64,000 bases of DNA, from positions 746,501 through 810,500 of the forward strand of contig LSRY02000014.1 of NCBI GenBank assembly GCA_001643675.2, written 5' to 3'. The position numbers and the translations under genes were made by a program. The DNA is from Monocercomonoides exilis. Taxonomy: Eukaryota; Preaxostyla; Oxymonadida; Polymastigidae. A model generated the notes under the pieces. That model saw only the letters and a list, made by a program, of their open reading frames with translations. It made no database searches and was not told the origin of the DNA. The first letter of the stretch is position 1, and every line of letters starts with the position of its first letter. This document shows positions 35,567-50,700 of this stretch, in pieces.

Positions 35567-37351
35567 ATGCTTCAAATATTAGTTCTTTGTGCGTGAAGAA
35601 TACTTTCCAATAAAAATCACAAAAATTCAAAAATTAAGTTTTAAATTTCTTGGATTCACCAAATTTGAGAATATGAATGATGCCATTAACGCAGCTACAC
35701 ATATTACAGAAGGTAAGCTACCTTTACAATTGAAAAAGTTTTTGGAAGTTGAGGTGAAACAACATCATCTTGGTTGCATTCTTGGAGTTGCAGATCTCAG
35801 AATTGGAAGCTCTATTAGGAAAAAGCATGAAATCAAATACGTTTTTTATAATAATTTGTGGAGCTTATGAAGCTACTGAGAGGAGAGTTGGAAAAAGTTG
35901 TAAGTTCAGATGATCTGCGCAAAATGTCAATTGGTTTATCCCATTCCCTTTCCAGATTCAAGTTGAAGTTCTCACTAGAAAAAATTGATGTGATGATTGT
36001 GCAAGCTATCAGTTTGTTTTATCAATAGAATGACAATGTTTACAAAACTTCAAAATATTCAAAAATTGTATTTATTTTATTCACAGGTCTGCTGGACGAT
36101 ATTGACAAAGAAATCAATACACACACAATGCGCGTTCGTTTTGTGACTTGACATATGCGAAAAATGAAAGTTATTATCTTTATTTTAATAAGTGAATGGT
36201 ACGAATGGCATTTACCTGAACTTAGCAAGAAAAAAGAAAGCAACATCTTCTATTCTCAAAAAGTGAAAAAAATGGTATGACTATTCAACAATTTTATTAA
36301 TGTTTCGAGAGATATTTTCTTTATAACTTTAATCACAGATAAAAGATTTATGACTTGTCAATAGAATTTGGAGATATTCTTTCAGAAGAAATTGAAACAA
36401 AGATGGAAGAGGCAGCCCATGTTTCAATGGGAGAAGCTGTGCGTGAAAATGATATTGCAAACATCAAAGCTTTATGTGAGCAAGTGATTGATCTTTATGC
36501 ATCTCACCGGCAACTTTAACTATCTTCACAACAGAATGACTGCCATTGCCCCAAATCACACTCTTCTTTCAGGAGATCTTGTCGGAGCAAAGTTGATCGC
36601 AAACTCAGGAACACTTCTCTCATTTGCAAAGCATCCTTCTTCTACTGTTCAGATTCTTGGGACCGAAAAAGCATGTTTCAGAGCACTGAAGACTGCACAC
36701 GCCACTCCAAAATATGGTCTTATCTATAGAGGTTTGTACGAAATTGATGAATTTACATGATATTCACATCTTATTTCATTTTATTATGAAACATTTCATT
36801 TTAATTTTTATTTTCATTCGAATGAATCACCATTGTCCAAAAATATGTTCAGCATCTATTGTTGGAAAGACCTCAGCCAAGAACAAAGGAAAGATGTCAC
36901 GCATTCTTGCAAACAAGCTTTCACTTACAGCGCGTGTGGGTGCACTTGGAGAAGCACCTGCATCAGGCGAGACAGGAGATGACACATCATTTGGACAGCA
37001 CTGCCTCGAAAAAGTGGAGAGAAGGCAGGAGCAGATTGATGGAATTGCACCTTCTCCCATTTTCCCAAAGAAGGAGAATATCGAAAAAGCACCACAATAT
37101 GCGTATGTCGATCACTTTTAATGTTTTTGCACTGTATTAATTTGATTTTAACTATTTTGCACTCTTGTTCCCATTAAATGCTATACAATGAAAAATAATG
37201 AAATAGTCCTCAACCGTCATGCAACGCATCAACCGACGCAGTTGCAGCTTCATCTACAGATGAAAAAGCAGAAAAAGACGAGATGAAAGAGAAAAAAGAG
37301 AAAAAGGAAAAGGAAAAGGAAAAGGAAAAGGAAAAGGAAGAAGAAAGCTGA
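35567..37351 (+). CDS. NOP58: NOP58-like box C/D snoRNP core protein, with frame breaks
   Basis: Core protein of box C/D snoRNPs that guide rRNA 2'-O-methylation. The NOP domain is plain: [63 protein letters not shown] and [19 protein letters not shown]. The WHLPELSK and EGK-QLKK features favour NOP58 over NOP56. The gene ends in a K/E tail (37207-37351). Recognised introns are 36012-36086, ~36136-36191, 36275-36345, ~36732-36850 and 37103-37206. Three problems occur: a one-base frame slip near 35862, a splice pair near 36136/36191 lacking one G, and a frame slip near 36520. The first ~20 residues of the family also cannot be found. Either the assembly has small deletions here or this is a decaying copy. 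The ATG at 35567 is only a guess at the start. Confidence 0.72.
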
Positions 37352-38079
37352 ACACTTAAAATGAAAAACAAGTTGTTTTTTAAAGATAGTTTTTTTTTTT
37401 TACAAGCAGAATCCTTTTGAGACGGAATTCAAACGAGGCATTTACATCTTCAAGAAAAATTCCTTTTGTATTCTGAGCTTGTGGTTTTTTTTATGACCAT
37501 TCTCGACGATTGGAAGCAGCACAAATTCTATTTGCGAGGATTAACAGAACTTCATTGTGATTTGTTGAAGTTATTTTATTAGCCTTGCATCATCACCATA
37601 TCACTTTTGCCAAAAATCTATCAAAATGTTAACATAAAAGCAATTGCTATTAATTGCAAACTTTAATCTTTGGAGAGAGAATAAGTTATAGAACAAGACG
37701 AAAAACAGAATCGAAAGTTGTGGAAAATAAAAATAAGAATGGAGAAAAGCGAATTGCAAACGAAAAAATAAAATAAAATAAAAACACATTTTTGAAATGA
37801 ATTGTGAGCATGAAGAATTCATTGAAAATATCACAATAAAGAAAGAAGAGTCGACATGAGGCGTTTGATAACATAATTCAACAGATTGTGCAGTGTTAGA
37901 AGAGAAAACGAGCGTTTTGAGAAGCACAAAGATAAGTCAAAAAAGAAAAACCTTCCAAAAAAAAGTATTCGAAAGAAATATCATTTCATATAAAACATCA
38001 TCATTGTGTCAACAGTTATAAAAAGAAGCACTTCAACAATCTCTCTGCTTTATTTTGCTTTCACGCATCCTCCAAGACT
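37352..38079. other. Convergent 3' intergenic region
   Basis: About 730 bp between NOP58 and the 3' end of the USP gene. Open frames here are short and follow the A/T bias. I see nothing I can name. Confidence 0.5.
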
Positions 38080-41016
<2,937 letters not shown>

Positions 41017-41269
41017 GAAAAATCAATAATGATCAAAACAATGATCATTCATCACCGTTATTTTTTACTAAAATTATTTTTATCTGAATAAATAAAAATT
41101 AAAAACATACAAAGACACTTGAAATTTTTTAAATAATAAAAAAACGATGAAATATGTTTTATGTTCAAAAACAAAAAAAATATGGTGTATTGATTAATTA
41201 GGAAGTGATAGAAACACACAACTTCAAACCATTTAACGGTTAAAAGTCGGTAACAACTTTTTGTAAGAA
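41017..41269. promoter_or_regulatory. Intergenic region between divergent USP and alpha-tubulin genes
   Basis: The 253 bp between the two start codons are A/T-rich and include a palindromic-looking AATGATCAAAACAATGATCATT segment near 41026-41047. The strong tubulin promoter must lie here. No defined factor site is recognised. Confidence 0.35.
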
Positions 41270-42628
41270 ATGCGTGAAGTTATCTCAATTCATATTGGAC
41301 AGGCCGGTATCCAAACTGGAAATGCTTGCTGGGAATTGTATTGCTTGGAGCACGGAATTCAGCCCGATGGACAGATGCCATCAGACAAAACCATCGGAGG
41401 AGGAGATGATGCCTTCAACACATTCTTCTCTGAGACTGGTGCAGGCAAACACGTTCCTCGTGCAGTGTTCATTGATCTCGAACCAACTGTTGCTGATGAA
41501 GTGAGATCAGGAACATACAGAGAGTTGTTCCACCCAGAACAGATCATCTCTGGAAAAGAGGATGCAGCCAACAACTATGCTCGTGGACATTACACAATTG
41601 GTAAGGAAATTGTTGACTTGTGCCTCGACAGAATCCGTAAACTTGCTGACCAGTGCACAGGTCTTCAGGGATTCTTGGTGTTCAGCTCAGTTGGTGGAGG
41701 AACTGGTGCTGGTTTGGGATCATTGTTGCTTGAACGTCTGTCTGTTGACTACGGCCGCAAATCAAAATTGTCATTCACTGTTTACCCAAGCCCACAAATC
41801 TCCAACGCATGCGTTGAACCATACAACGCAGTTCTTTCAACTCATTCCCTTTTGAACCACACTGAAGTGTGCGTCATGCTCGACAACGAAGCAATCTATG
41901 ATATCTGCCGTCGTTCCCTCGATATCGAGCGCCCAACATACACCAACTTGAACAGATTGATCGCACAAGTCATCTCATCATTGACTGCATCACTCCGTTT
42001 CGATGGTGCTTTGAATGTTGATCTCACTGAATTCCAGACCAACTTGGTGCCATATCCACGTATCCACTTTATGCTTTCATCATATGCTCCTGTTGTTACT
42101 CCAGAAAAGGCATATCATGAACAATTGTCAGTTGCAGAAATCACAAACTCAGCATTCGAGCCAGCAAACATGATGGCAAAATGCGATCCAAGACATGGAA
42201 AATACATGGCTTGCTGCATGATGTATCGTGGTGATGTTGTTCCAAAGGATGTCAACGCAGCTGTTGCAACCATCAAGACAAAGAGAACAATTCAATTTGT
42301 CGACTGGTGCCCAACTGGATTCAAATGCGGTATTAACTATCAACCACCAACAGTTGTTCCAGGAGGAGATTTGGCTAAAGTCCAAAGAGCTGTTTGCATG
42401 ATCTCCAACTCAACAGCCATTGCTGAGGTGTTCTCAAGAATCGATCACAAATTCGATCTTATGTACGCCAAGAGAGCCTTCGTCCACTGGTACGTCGGAG
42501 AAGGTATGGAAGAAGGAGAATTCTCAGAAGCCAGAGAAGATCTTGCTGCTCTTGAGAAAGATTACGAAGAAGTTGGTGCTGAATCAGGTGAAGACGAGGA
42601 AGAAGGTGAAGGAGGAGAAGAGTACTAA
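41270..42628 (+). CDS. TUBA: Alpha-tubulin
   Basis: Intronless gene for 452 residues, the normal family length. The protein opens [13 protein letters not shown] and has the nucleotide loop [10 protein letters not shown] near residue 142. Lys40 lies in the acetylation loop (SDKTIGG). The catalytic Glu of helix H8 is in [13 protein letters not shown] near 254, and the protein ends in an acidic tail EGEGGEEY with C-terminal tyrosine. All parts needed for microtubule assembly and GTP hydrolysis on beta-tubulin are present. The codon choice leans more to C-ending codons than in the neighbouring genes, as expected for high expression. Divergent from the USP gene and convergent with the TCD gene (266 bp between stops). 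Confidence 0.99.
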   Translation: MREVISIHIGQAGIQTGNACWELYCLEHGIQPDGQMPSDKTIGGGDDAFNTFFSETGAGKHVPRAVFIDLEPTVADEVRSGTYRELFHPEQIISGKEDAANNYARGHYTIGKEIVDLCLDRIRKLADQCTGLQGFLVFSSVGGGTGAGLGSLLLERLSVDYGRKSKLSFTVYPSPQISNACVEPYNAVLSTHSLLNHTEVCVMLDNEAIYDICRRSLDIERPTYTNLNRLIAQVISSLTASLRFDGALNVDLTEFQTNLVPYPRIHFMLSSYAPVVTPEKAYHEQLSVAEITNSAFEPANMMAKCDPRHGKYMACCMMYRGDVVPKDVNAAVATIKTKRTIQFVDWCPTGFKCGINYQPPTVVPGGDLAKVQRAVCMISNSTAIAEVFSRIDHKFDLMYAKRAFVHWYVGEGMEEGEFSEAREDLAALEKDYEEVGAESGEDEEEGEGGEEY

Positions 42629-42894
42629 GCACACTTTTTTTCAAATGAAAGAGATGAAAGCAGCTGAAGCTTGAGAATGTTGTGGATTTTTCAGTTAATT
42701 AAAGAACTGAAATATGTCTTTATATTAATGTGATTATCTTTTTTTTCTCTCTTCACTCCTCATATCTCTTTCATATTTCATTTTTGGCTTTTTATTGAAT
42801 AAAGTTTTATTTGGATATAAAAAAACAAAAAAATTTTTTTTTGAAATTCTGTGAAAAAAACAGATATCAATACTTCAAAAATTGTTGGAAAAGA

Positions 42895-44862
42895 CTAAGT
42901 TAAAGCTTTTGGAATAATTTCTTCCAATATATGATTAACTTTGTCTACAACCGTCGAACCAAATACTGTTTCTTTGGAGACGTTGTTCATGAAGCAATCT
43001 GTTTGTAGAAGTTTTGCCTCTTGAGTTGTCATTAGAACTGCATTTTGAGCACTAAATGGCTTTGAGCAGTCCCATCTCATTAATACAAGTGATCCCTTCT
43101 TTCTGTTGTCGATGCTCCCTTTTGAAAAGTAATTTTTTTCAGCCTTTCTCTGGTAGGTTGATTCACTTGATGTTTTGCTTTCGGTCATTTCCTGATTGCG
43201 CTTCAAAGAACTCAGAGGAGGTGTAAGGGCAGATTGGCCTCCCCAAACTTTCTGAGATAAAAGAAGTTCTGCAATCTGAGGAGTTAACCACTCAACTTCG
43301 GGAGTCAAATAAAAATTAAATTTTGAAGAAGATGATGATGCAATTGATGAAGACGGTGCTGTTGTTGATTCAGAAGAAAAGGATATTTCTTGTTCTGGTG
43401 TTGCGCTTGAGCAGGCAAGAGAAGTTTCTTTCTCTGATTCCATTGTCTCCTTATTATCTTTAATTTCTTCGTATTCATTCACTTCTGATTTTTGAGAAGC
43501 ATTTTCAGATGCTCTTTTTATCTTCCACTCTTCTCTGTTCTTTGCTTTTTTTTGCATCACAGCAGAAATAGCCTCATTTGATGGTTTAACTCCTGCAACC
43601 CTTGCCAAAGCAACGCAGGTCTGTTTCTCTCTCTCTCTTGAAGACACTGCCAATGATTTTCCTCGATGTCGAGCTGCAAGCATGTTCTCCTGGTGATGCT
43701 CAAATCCTGACAATGCCATCAGAACTTCACCTGCAGCCGTCACGCCAAATATTGTAGGCACCACCATTGTTGATGGAAGTATGCGAACTCTACTTGCCGA
43801 CGTTGGAAGTTCTGAATCTATTGAAGATTTGGTTGAACTGATAGATTCAAGTGGAGTGCATGAAACAAAAGGAGCATCTGCCATAAAGGATTTAACTTTT
43901 TTTGTTGGTTTTGAAGCATTTGTCAATTGATTGTTGGATTCAATTGAATCTGTTTTTCTTTCAGCATTACTATCGTCAAAATCAACTTTTTCATTCAATT
44001 CTTCCTTTTTCCTTTTATGTTCTTCAATCATCTGTTCCTCCATTTCTTTAGATAGATGAGCCAAACCCTCGACAGGAGGTTCAACCGAATAAACGCAAAG
44101 AATTCCTTCATCAATCTCGCGTTTATGAAGTTCTTTCCTCACGTGTGTACTCAAAGGATCGTTACGTGTTGTGCTAATATCACCAACGGTAACATGCGTT
44201 GGATCAACTCGTGTTGCAGCTGCCATGCAAGATATAACAGGGATATTATTTTTCACACAGTATTCTAAAAGTCCAACTTTTGTTTTCACATCGTCAATGC
44301 AATCAATGACGTAATCTGAACCCTTCAAAACTAAATCTCCGTGCTTTTCTGCAACAAAAAACTCTTGTAGAGCAAAAACGTTAAGTAAAGGGTTTATTTG
44401 TTTTATGAATCGAGAAAGAACATCCACTTTAGCCTTCCCAATGTCGGCCCAAGTTGCGCACACATGACCTTAAAAAATGTTGTTGATTTTTTTAATGCAG
44501 AGCGTAATAAATACATATTTTTGGGCAAACGATTCAAAGTTGAAGCTTCAATTGTTTTTGGATCCATCAAACGAAGAAATCCAATTCCAGAACGAGCCTT
44601 TTTTTGGAAAAAAATAAGTTTAAAAAAAGATAATCACAATGTTCACTTTTGTATAAAAGTTTTATCATGCCAAAACATGAACTGCAGCACTTCCTACTCC
44701 GCCAACTGTTAGAATTTATAAAGTTTTATTTCATTCAATCTCAAAATACATACCACCTATAACTGTAACGGTAGCGCGTTGTAATTGCGAAAACTTCTCT
44801 TGTCCAATCAAAAGCAAATTTCTTTCCCACATATCTGTTGGTTCAAAGCTTTTTTTCTCCAT
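42895..44862 (-). CDS. TCD1/TCD2-type tRNA threonylcarbamoyladenosine dehydratase (E1-like)
   Basis: ATP-dependent enzyme of the ThiF/E1 fold that converts t6A37 of tRNA to its cyclic form. Exons are 44754-44862, 44671-44705, 44531-44597 and 42895-44468 with introns of 48, 73 and 62 nt, giving 594 residues. The ATP-binding loop reads VIGVGGVGSAAVH near residue 33; then ARSGIGFLRLMDPKT, STLNRHVCATWADIGKAKV, and DYVIDCIDDVKTKVGLL with the usual Asp. Family blocks RVDPTHVTVGDI and the NDPLSTHVRKEL string also fit. The eukaryotic C-terminal part is present (SLVLMRWDCSKPF and NAVLMTTQEA). An acidic insert (~190-240) and a longer charged Ser-rich insert (~310-420) enlarge it. Intron 2 best fits a GC-AG pair, because using the nearby GT would drop two conserved residues. 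Yeast homologues sit on the mitochondrial outer membrane. Confidence 0.85.
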
Positions 44863-44940
44863 TTCAATCGTGTAACGAATTTTATAAAGGGATAATCTTT
44901 TAAATAATTAATTATTATAGCTAGTTAATAGATAACCCGG

Positions 44941-44944
<4 letters not shown>

Positions 44945-44985
<41 letters not shown>
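44945..44985 (+). repeat. Poly-T tract, 41 bases
   Basis: An uninterrupted T run just inside the left end of the degenerate transposon, where the second CCCGGG motif would be expected. It may reflect a poly-A insertion or an assembly artefact. Confidence 0.9.
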
Positions 44986-44987
<2 letters not shown>

Positions 44988-45171
44988 TGTTAACAGTTAT
45001 CAAAATGGATATAATGAAATGTTCTGTGTGAAGAAAAGAAATAAATTAATCAAAAGGGAAAATTCTGCACTTCGAGTAATCAATCAAGTGGGTTTTGTTG
45101 ATTGAAGCTTCGCAACCTTCAATAGGTGATGTTTCACTGAGGCTTTTCAATACAATTTCCGGATTAAAGGG

Positions 45172-46411
45172 TCAAATGCCAGAATCCCTGAAAGATGCAA
45201 CGATAGTGGATGGCTTTAATGCTTCTGATAATGCTTCTTTGAGTATTTTGACGAAGGAAGATCTGTTTGATGCTGCATTGCTTCTCACAAAGTCTGTTTC
45301 AGTGGAGTAAATAATTTTCTTAATGTTTGCATTGACATATTTATCTAATGGCTGGACAATGTGCGAGGTGTGCGAAGGAGGAAACACAATATCGATTCTA
45401 TTTTCCTTTGCCAGTTCCAAAACATCTTTGCTCGTGTGGGTTGTGGCACCGTCCATATGCAGGCATGCAGGAAAGTTAGATAATCCCATTTGTTTTCTTC
45501 TTCTATCAATTGACTCAACTACAACATATTTGAATAGGTCAAAAAATAAAGAAGAATCCGTTCCTTTCTTTGTGGTGGCAGTGAAAACAAAGTTATCGGA
45601 GTTGGCCTGTGCATATTCCTGAGGAAGAAACGTTGAATGGCTGATCACAGAAGTCTTGCAATGCTCCCCGTCAGCAGAAATAAGTAAAAGCAAAGAAATT
45701 GTTGGAGGAAATGGTGCTTCTTGTGAAATTGGGCTGGGACAATCCGGCAGAGTTATTATCTTCGTTGATTCAGTTGTGTCTCTTTTTTATATAAGTTTCA
45801 TCCAGATTAAATATTAATTGTGGAATATATTTTTTCCTCTTATTTAATTCCTCCAAATCTTTAAAAAAAAGGACACAAAATGAGCCTTGTTGAGTGTTCG
45901 ATTCTATTTATTGGAAGTTTTGTCGGCTTTTTTAATGCAGATCCTTTTTTTGGAAATATAAGAATAACCCTACTTTTTGTTCACACAATTTTAATAAACG
46001 TTTTCGTTCTTTTTTGATGAAGAAATGAAACTTACCAATTTAAAATAAAAAAATAATTAAATAATTGAAATTATACAATTCAAACTGCCTTCGTTCATAG
46101 CTTTTCCGTTGTTCCTTTGAGATGGTGATATTTTTATTTATTTGCATTTGAATTCCATCTCGATACTTTTTTCTGATTTTCCAGGGTCTTCCATTTATTC
46201 CAATGTTTCTATGTTCATTTTTCGCCTTAACAGCTCTGTTGTATGCACTCTTCGAAATCAATCCTGCTTTGAACACATCTGATGCTCTGAAACCTTCTTT
46301 TTGGATTATTTTTAGGATTCTTAACTGCCTTGTTGAATACTTTCTATATTCAGACGAAGAAAGAAAAGATATAAATCTACGAAGGTTAAATATCTCTCGT
46401 TGTTTTTTCAT
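45172..46411 (-). pseudogene. Broken DDE_1 transposase
   Basis: An N-terminal piece (about 46090-46411) contains a helical DNA-binding region and GINGRPWKI, matching GVNGRSP of the intact copy. A middle piece holds FNLDET, the first catalytic Asp. The C-terminal piece (45172 to about 45780) holds LHMDGATTH and VQPLDKYVN, with the last two Asp residues 36 positions apart (DD35D). Frame changes separate the pieces: one in a T run near 45870 and one near 45775, so no single protein can be made. The DNA-binding and catalytic parts are clearly homologous to the intact transposase at 5376-6829 but differ at most positions, so this is a different, older family member. Confidence 0.8.
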
Positions 46412-46489
46412 TACAACACATAAAGGGTACGATCATTAAGAAAATTTCCCGGGTTGTCAACTTTTTCCCGGGTTATCAACCAACTAGCT

Positions 46490-47729
46490 GTTGGAATTGA
46501 TGAAAAAAATACACCTCTGTTGCAATTCAAATTGAATAATTCTTTTGAACACAATGTTTTTATTTTTATTTAAAAGAAAAAACAGATTATTAAATAATTC
46601 GTTTTTTTGATGAACAATGTGTCTCAAAAATAAACAAAAAGGAATAAAGAAAAAACAAATTTGTATGAAAGATAGGGTTGATTGATTGCTCAATTTATTT
46701 TTTGAACATTAATAACTCAATGACAAAGTTATTAAAAAATGATAAAGGAACAAATCGATAAGTTTTGATGGGTTATGATCTTATTGTTCAGCATTTTAAT
46801 CCATGTCGCAAACTTTAATCGAAAAGAAATATGTATTATCTTACAAAACTTTTATTGTAATATCAAAAATTTACATGTAATTAAATTAACATGGTTTTCT
46901 GTACAGTTTGAAAGATAATTTGTTATTTTGTATTCCTTCGGATTTGGAAGTGCTATCCAGTTTAGAAAATAACTACATACAAACATTTTTAAATTGTCAT
47001 CAAGATTTTATTTAATATTCAGTCTTCTGCCTTTCTTTATGGACAAATCTGTGAAAAGGTTAAATCATCTATTTTGCTGTTGAGTATGCTTCATTTTCTT
47101 TCAAAAGCAATTTTGTGGAATGAAACTAACAATTCTTATTTGCGGAATTGAAGTTGTTTTAATATTTGCGAAGCGTTGCTACATGCGTGGAAGAATGAAA
47201 TATTGCTTAATTATTGGTGCTTTCACTGATAATCAAGCAGTTGCAAAGATCTTTGCTTTTACAACGAAATGCATGAATAAGGATTTATAACTTCAGAAGA
47301 TTAGCAAATTTGAGGTGTTTTGGAAAGAAAACAATATTGAATAGAATTCAATATAGCAGAATTACTGAGTCACTAAGAGATTATTCAGAAAATGAAGCAC
47401 TAAATATGTTCAACATTTCCTTGAAGAGCAGAAAAGCATTTTTTGAGAAGCGAAAAAATGCCATTTCCCAAATCATATTGATATTTTGAAAGCTTGAATG
47501 GAAAAAAATGAGAGAGAAAGAATGAATAAAATAATAAATTCAACAACTGCAACAAAAGCAATTAAGAATGGAACTGTGGCTGGCGACTGTGGCTTTTAAA
47601 GAAAAAAATAGATACATAATTTTGTTTGATTTGAAGTTCCAAGGAATAATATGGGTCATATTGAATATTGAAATATTCCTGCACATCGTCATTTTCTTCA
47701 AAAAAAGCCAATCGCATCACAGCTCAATA
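46490..47729. other. AT-rich intergenic DNA upstream of the beta-helix receptor gene
   Basis: About 1.2 kb of strongly A/T-rich sequence between the decayed transposon and the next gene. A few short frames (e.g. one starting at 47122, about 55 codons) have no recognisable content. An in-frame ATG at 47568 could extend the next gene by 54 residues, but the ATG at 47730 starts a better signal peptide. Confidence 0.5.
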
Positions 47730-50700
47730 ATGAATCTGACATTTATGATTATTGCAAGCTGCTTTGCCATTTTTGGCTCAAAAGAATTGTTGGGCAAAGA
47801 AATAAACCAATTGGATGCAACAGTTATGCTGCAATTACAACAATTCAACAATAATTTCAGAGCGCAGCAAATTCTTCAATTCAGTTCAATTCTCTCGAAT
47901 CTTCAAGTGATGAATTCATCTCTGAGTGCCTCAAATATTTTGCAGTGGCATTTCGAAAGAAAACCATGTTTTTTTGTTTGCAAGAGAGGACATTTAAATA
48001 TCAAAGAATATACGATTTCATTTTCATCGAAAAATAGCCCATTTGCTCTTGATGAAGGAAGCATCCATTCTGCGAATCTTTCTATCTTCACATTCAAGCC
48101 ATTTGCTCATATTCCCAGACTTTTTTGCTCGTCCTTGCCAAAGAACTTCAACAATAGAATTGGAGAAATCTTCCTTTCCGATTCTTCGTTTTCATCATTT
48201 GAACTGATATCAATACCATTTTTAGCACCGAATGTTAGTTGCAATGTGAAAGCATCTCATCTGTTGATGGTAAATATTTCTGTTGCGACAGGAGCACAAA
48301 GAGAAATGGATTTTAGTGCAAGAACAGATACAACGATTGAGGGCAGCTCTTTTTTCAGAGTTTGGGATGTTATTGATGGGGGTATTTTAAGGTCAGTGAA
48401 CAGCCCATGCGCTTCGCTGAGAGCAACAAACTCCTCATTTGAGTGTTGCTTTCGAACGATGAATGTTTATGAATCAGGCGGACGCAATATGACAAGACAG
48501 GAACTGGGAGCAAATGAAACACATGTTTTCACTGATTGTGAATGGTATGATACAGGTTATTCATTTGAAGGAAGTGGAATATTTCTGAATGGAAGTTCGA
48601 CTCTTGAATGTGTCAGATGCTCATTCAAGAATATGACTCATTTTCACGATGGGACTGTTGATGTTCAATCAGCATTAGGTGTGAAAATGATTGAATGCAA
48701 TTTTTCAAATTGTATTGCAGATGATAACACGGGTGGAATGATTGTTTACAAACTAAATGGAGATTTTTTTTTTACCGAATGCATTTTTTGCGAATGCAAA
48801 GCTGTTTCAAGCTTTGCAGGAGGACTTCGCTTGCATCAATCTTCTGGAAGTGGAAGTAATTCAATTGAGAATTGCAAATTTATTCGCAATGAAGCACGAT
48901 CGTTTGGTGGAGGATTATACATGGAAACCCATTCAAATACATTTTTCATCTCAGAATGTGAATTTGACGGAAATGTGGCAAATGGAACAGTTGTTGATTC
49001 TTTTGAAGGAGGAGGTGGGGGTATTTTCTTGAGAACAACAAGTTGGATGGAAACTGAACCACCTCCAAAATTGATATCATTTTGCTTATTCAGTGGAAAC
49101 AAGGCAATAAATGAAGAAGGTCATGATGTCAAAATCAAAAACTCTCTTTTGAAAGGTTCGCCATTTGAGTCATCGTTCTCAACAACCCCCTCAAAGAGAG
49201 TGTTTTATAATGAAAGTCAAATAGATTACGATGCATGGCTTCCAACAATCAAAACAACATATGCCAGAATAGATGGGATTGAAGGTCCAGTCTGTGGGAC
49301 AACACAGACCAATCCGTGCAACACGATTGAACAGGCATACAACATGATTGAGAAAGGAGCAGAGGGAACAGTGAATATTCTTCGATCGACATATCTTTCA
49401 ATATCCCTGTTCATTGGAGGGGGAGATATTTCGTTCAAGGGCGAAAGCGAGAGCGAGTGTGTCATTTCCACAAAATTGTTGAATTCTCATGAATGTTTGT
49501 TCACTCTGGATTCGGGATCGATGGGATTGTCTTTGGTGACAATTCGACACAACAGCGAAGAATCATCATCTTCATTGTTTGCAATGAGAACAGCAGCTCA
49601 GAAACTGACACTGAAGAATGTGATCATATCAGGGGCAGAAGATGGGCAGAGTCACACATTTGATGTTTCACCGTTCAAAGTGATATTTGAGAAAACGAAG
49701 ATGGAAAACTGTTTGATTGAGGATATTGGACTGGGAGATTGCTCATTGTTTGAGGAAGATGAGGATAGTGGAGTTGGGAGAGGGATGCTGGGAAATGTGA
49801 CGATCCAAAGGATCAGTCGGATGAGAGGAAACGGGGCAATATTCAGCACTGAAAGTGAGAGAAGCGATTCATGGGAGCTGGAGAACAACACATTCAAAAA
49901 CTGTGTGTGCAAGGAAGGGAATGGGGCTGTTATTGCTTGGAGTGTTGGTCAAAGCGGGATGTTCAAAATTGGTAGAGGAGAGGTAACAACAGTGATTGGA
50001 GAATGTGGTGCAGAGAAGGGAAGTGGGGAGGAGAAGGGAAGAGGAGGAGGGGTGTATTTGGAGTTGTCATTCCCATCAAGTGTGTTTGAGATTATGAATG
50101 TGGGATTTGAAAATAATCATGCAGAACATGGGGTGAATGTGTTTATAACATCGAATCAGCTGGAGCATATCCCAAAAGAGAGATTTGGATTTGTTTCTCT
50201 TTTGAGTGAAAAAGCACATGAAGTGGAGGGAGCAGGAGATACTAGCAATACAACACTGGTGATTCCGATTGTGTGCTATCTCCTGGATGTTCCAAGGAGT
50301 GGGATCTATGTTTCAGCTTCAGGGGCAGATCATCCTCAATGTGGACACGCATTTTTCGAGTGCAGATCATTGAACTGTCCGATTGAGAGGGAAGAGAACA
50401 CACCAGCAGATGGAACAACAACAGCAACAATCAAAATTGGACATGAAGTTGAGGTTGGTTCGACAGTGATCTTTTCGAAAATGGCAAGGATGATTGAAGG
50501 AACAGAGGATGATGGATCGCTTGTTGTTAAAGGCGAGGCTGCATGCAAAGGAGATGAGGAAGGAAACGTTGGAGTGTTTGTGGTGCTGAAGGAAACAAGG
50601 ATGAGGAAGATTGGGCTGATGATGCCATCTGTTCTTAAGGATCATGAGGCGATATTCCAGTTGAAAGGAGAAACACTGAACTTGAGCGAATGCATTGTTG

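Larger units (their letters stand above)
44919..46489 (-). mobile_element. Degenerate pogo/Tigger-like transposon, related to the 4.7-7.2 kb element
   Basis: The ends match as inverted repeats: AGCTAGTT...GATAACCCGGGAAA at 44919-44944 and its near reverse complement at 46463-46489. The right end has CCCGGG twice, 13 bases apart, as in the intact element. At the left end the second motif is replaced by a 41-base T tract. Inside are the broken pieces of a DDE transposase on the minus strand. It is shorter (about 1.57 kb) and looks inactive. Confidence 0.75.

Noticed and set aside
35840-35862. A 23-nt intron in NOP58 (GT...AG)
   Set aside because: Removing it would delete seven residues that align in length with the family. 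A one-base deletion explains the break better, although RNA data could revive the idea.
35567-37351. NOP56 instead of NOP58
   Set aside because: The EGK-QLKK stretch, the VADLRIG block and WHLPELSK fit NOP58 better, although INTHTMRVR and SAKNKG lean towards NOP56.
47568-47729. Upstream in-frame start of the receptor gene
   Set aside because: The ATG at 47568 would place a lysine-rich, non-signal stretch before the clear signal peptide at 47730, so the downstream ATG is preferred.
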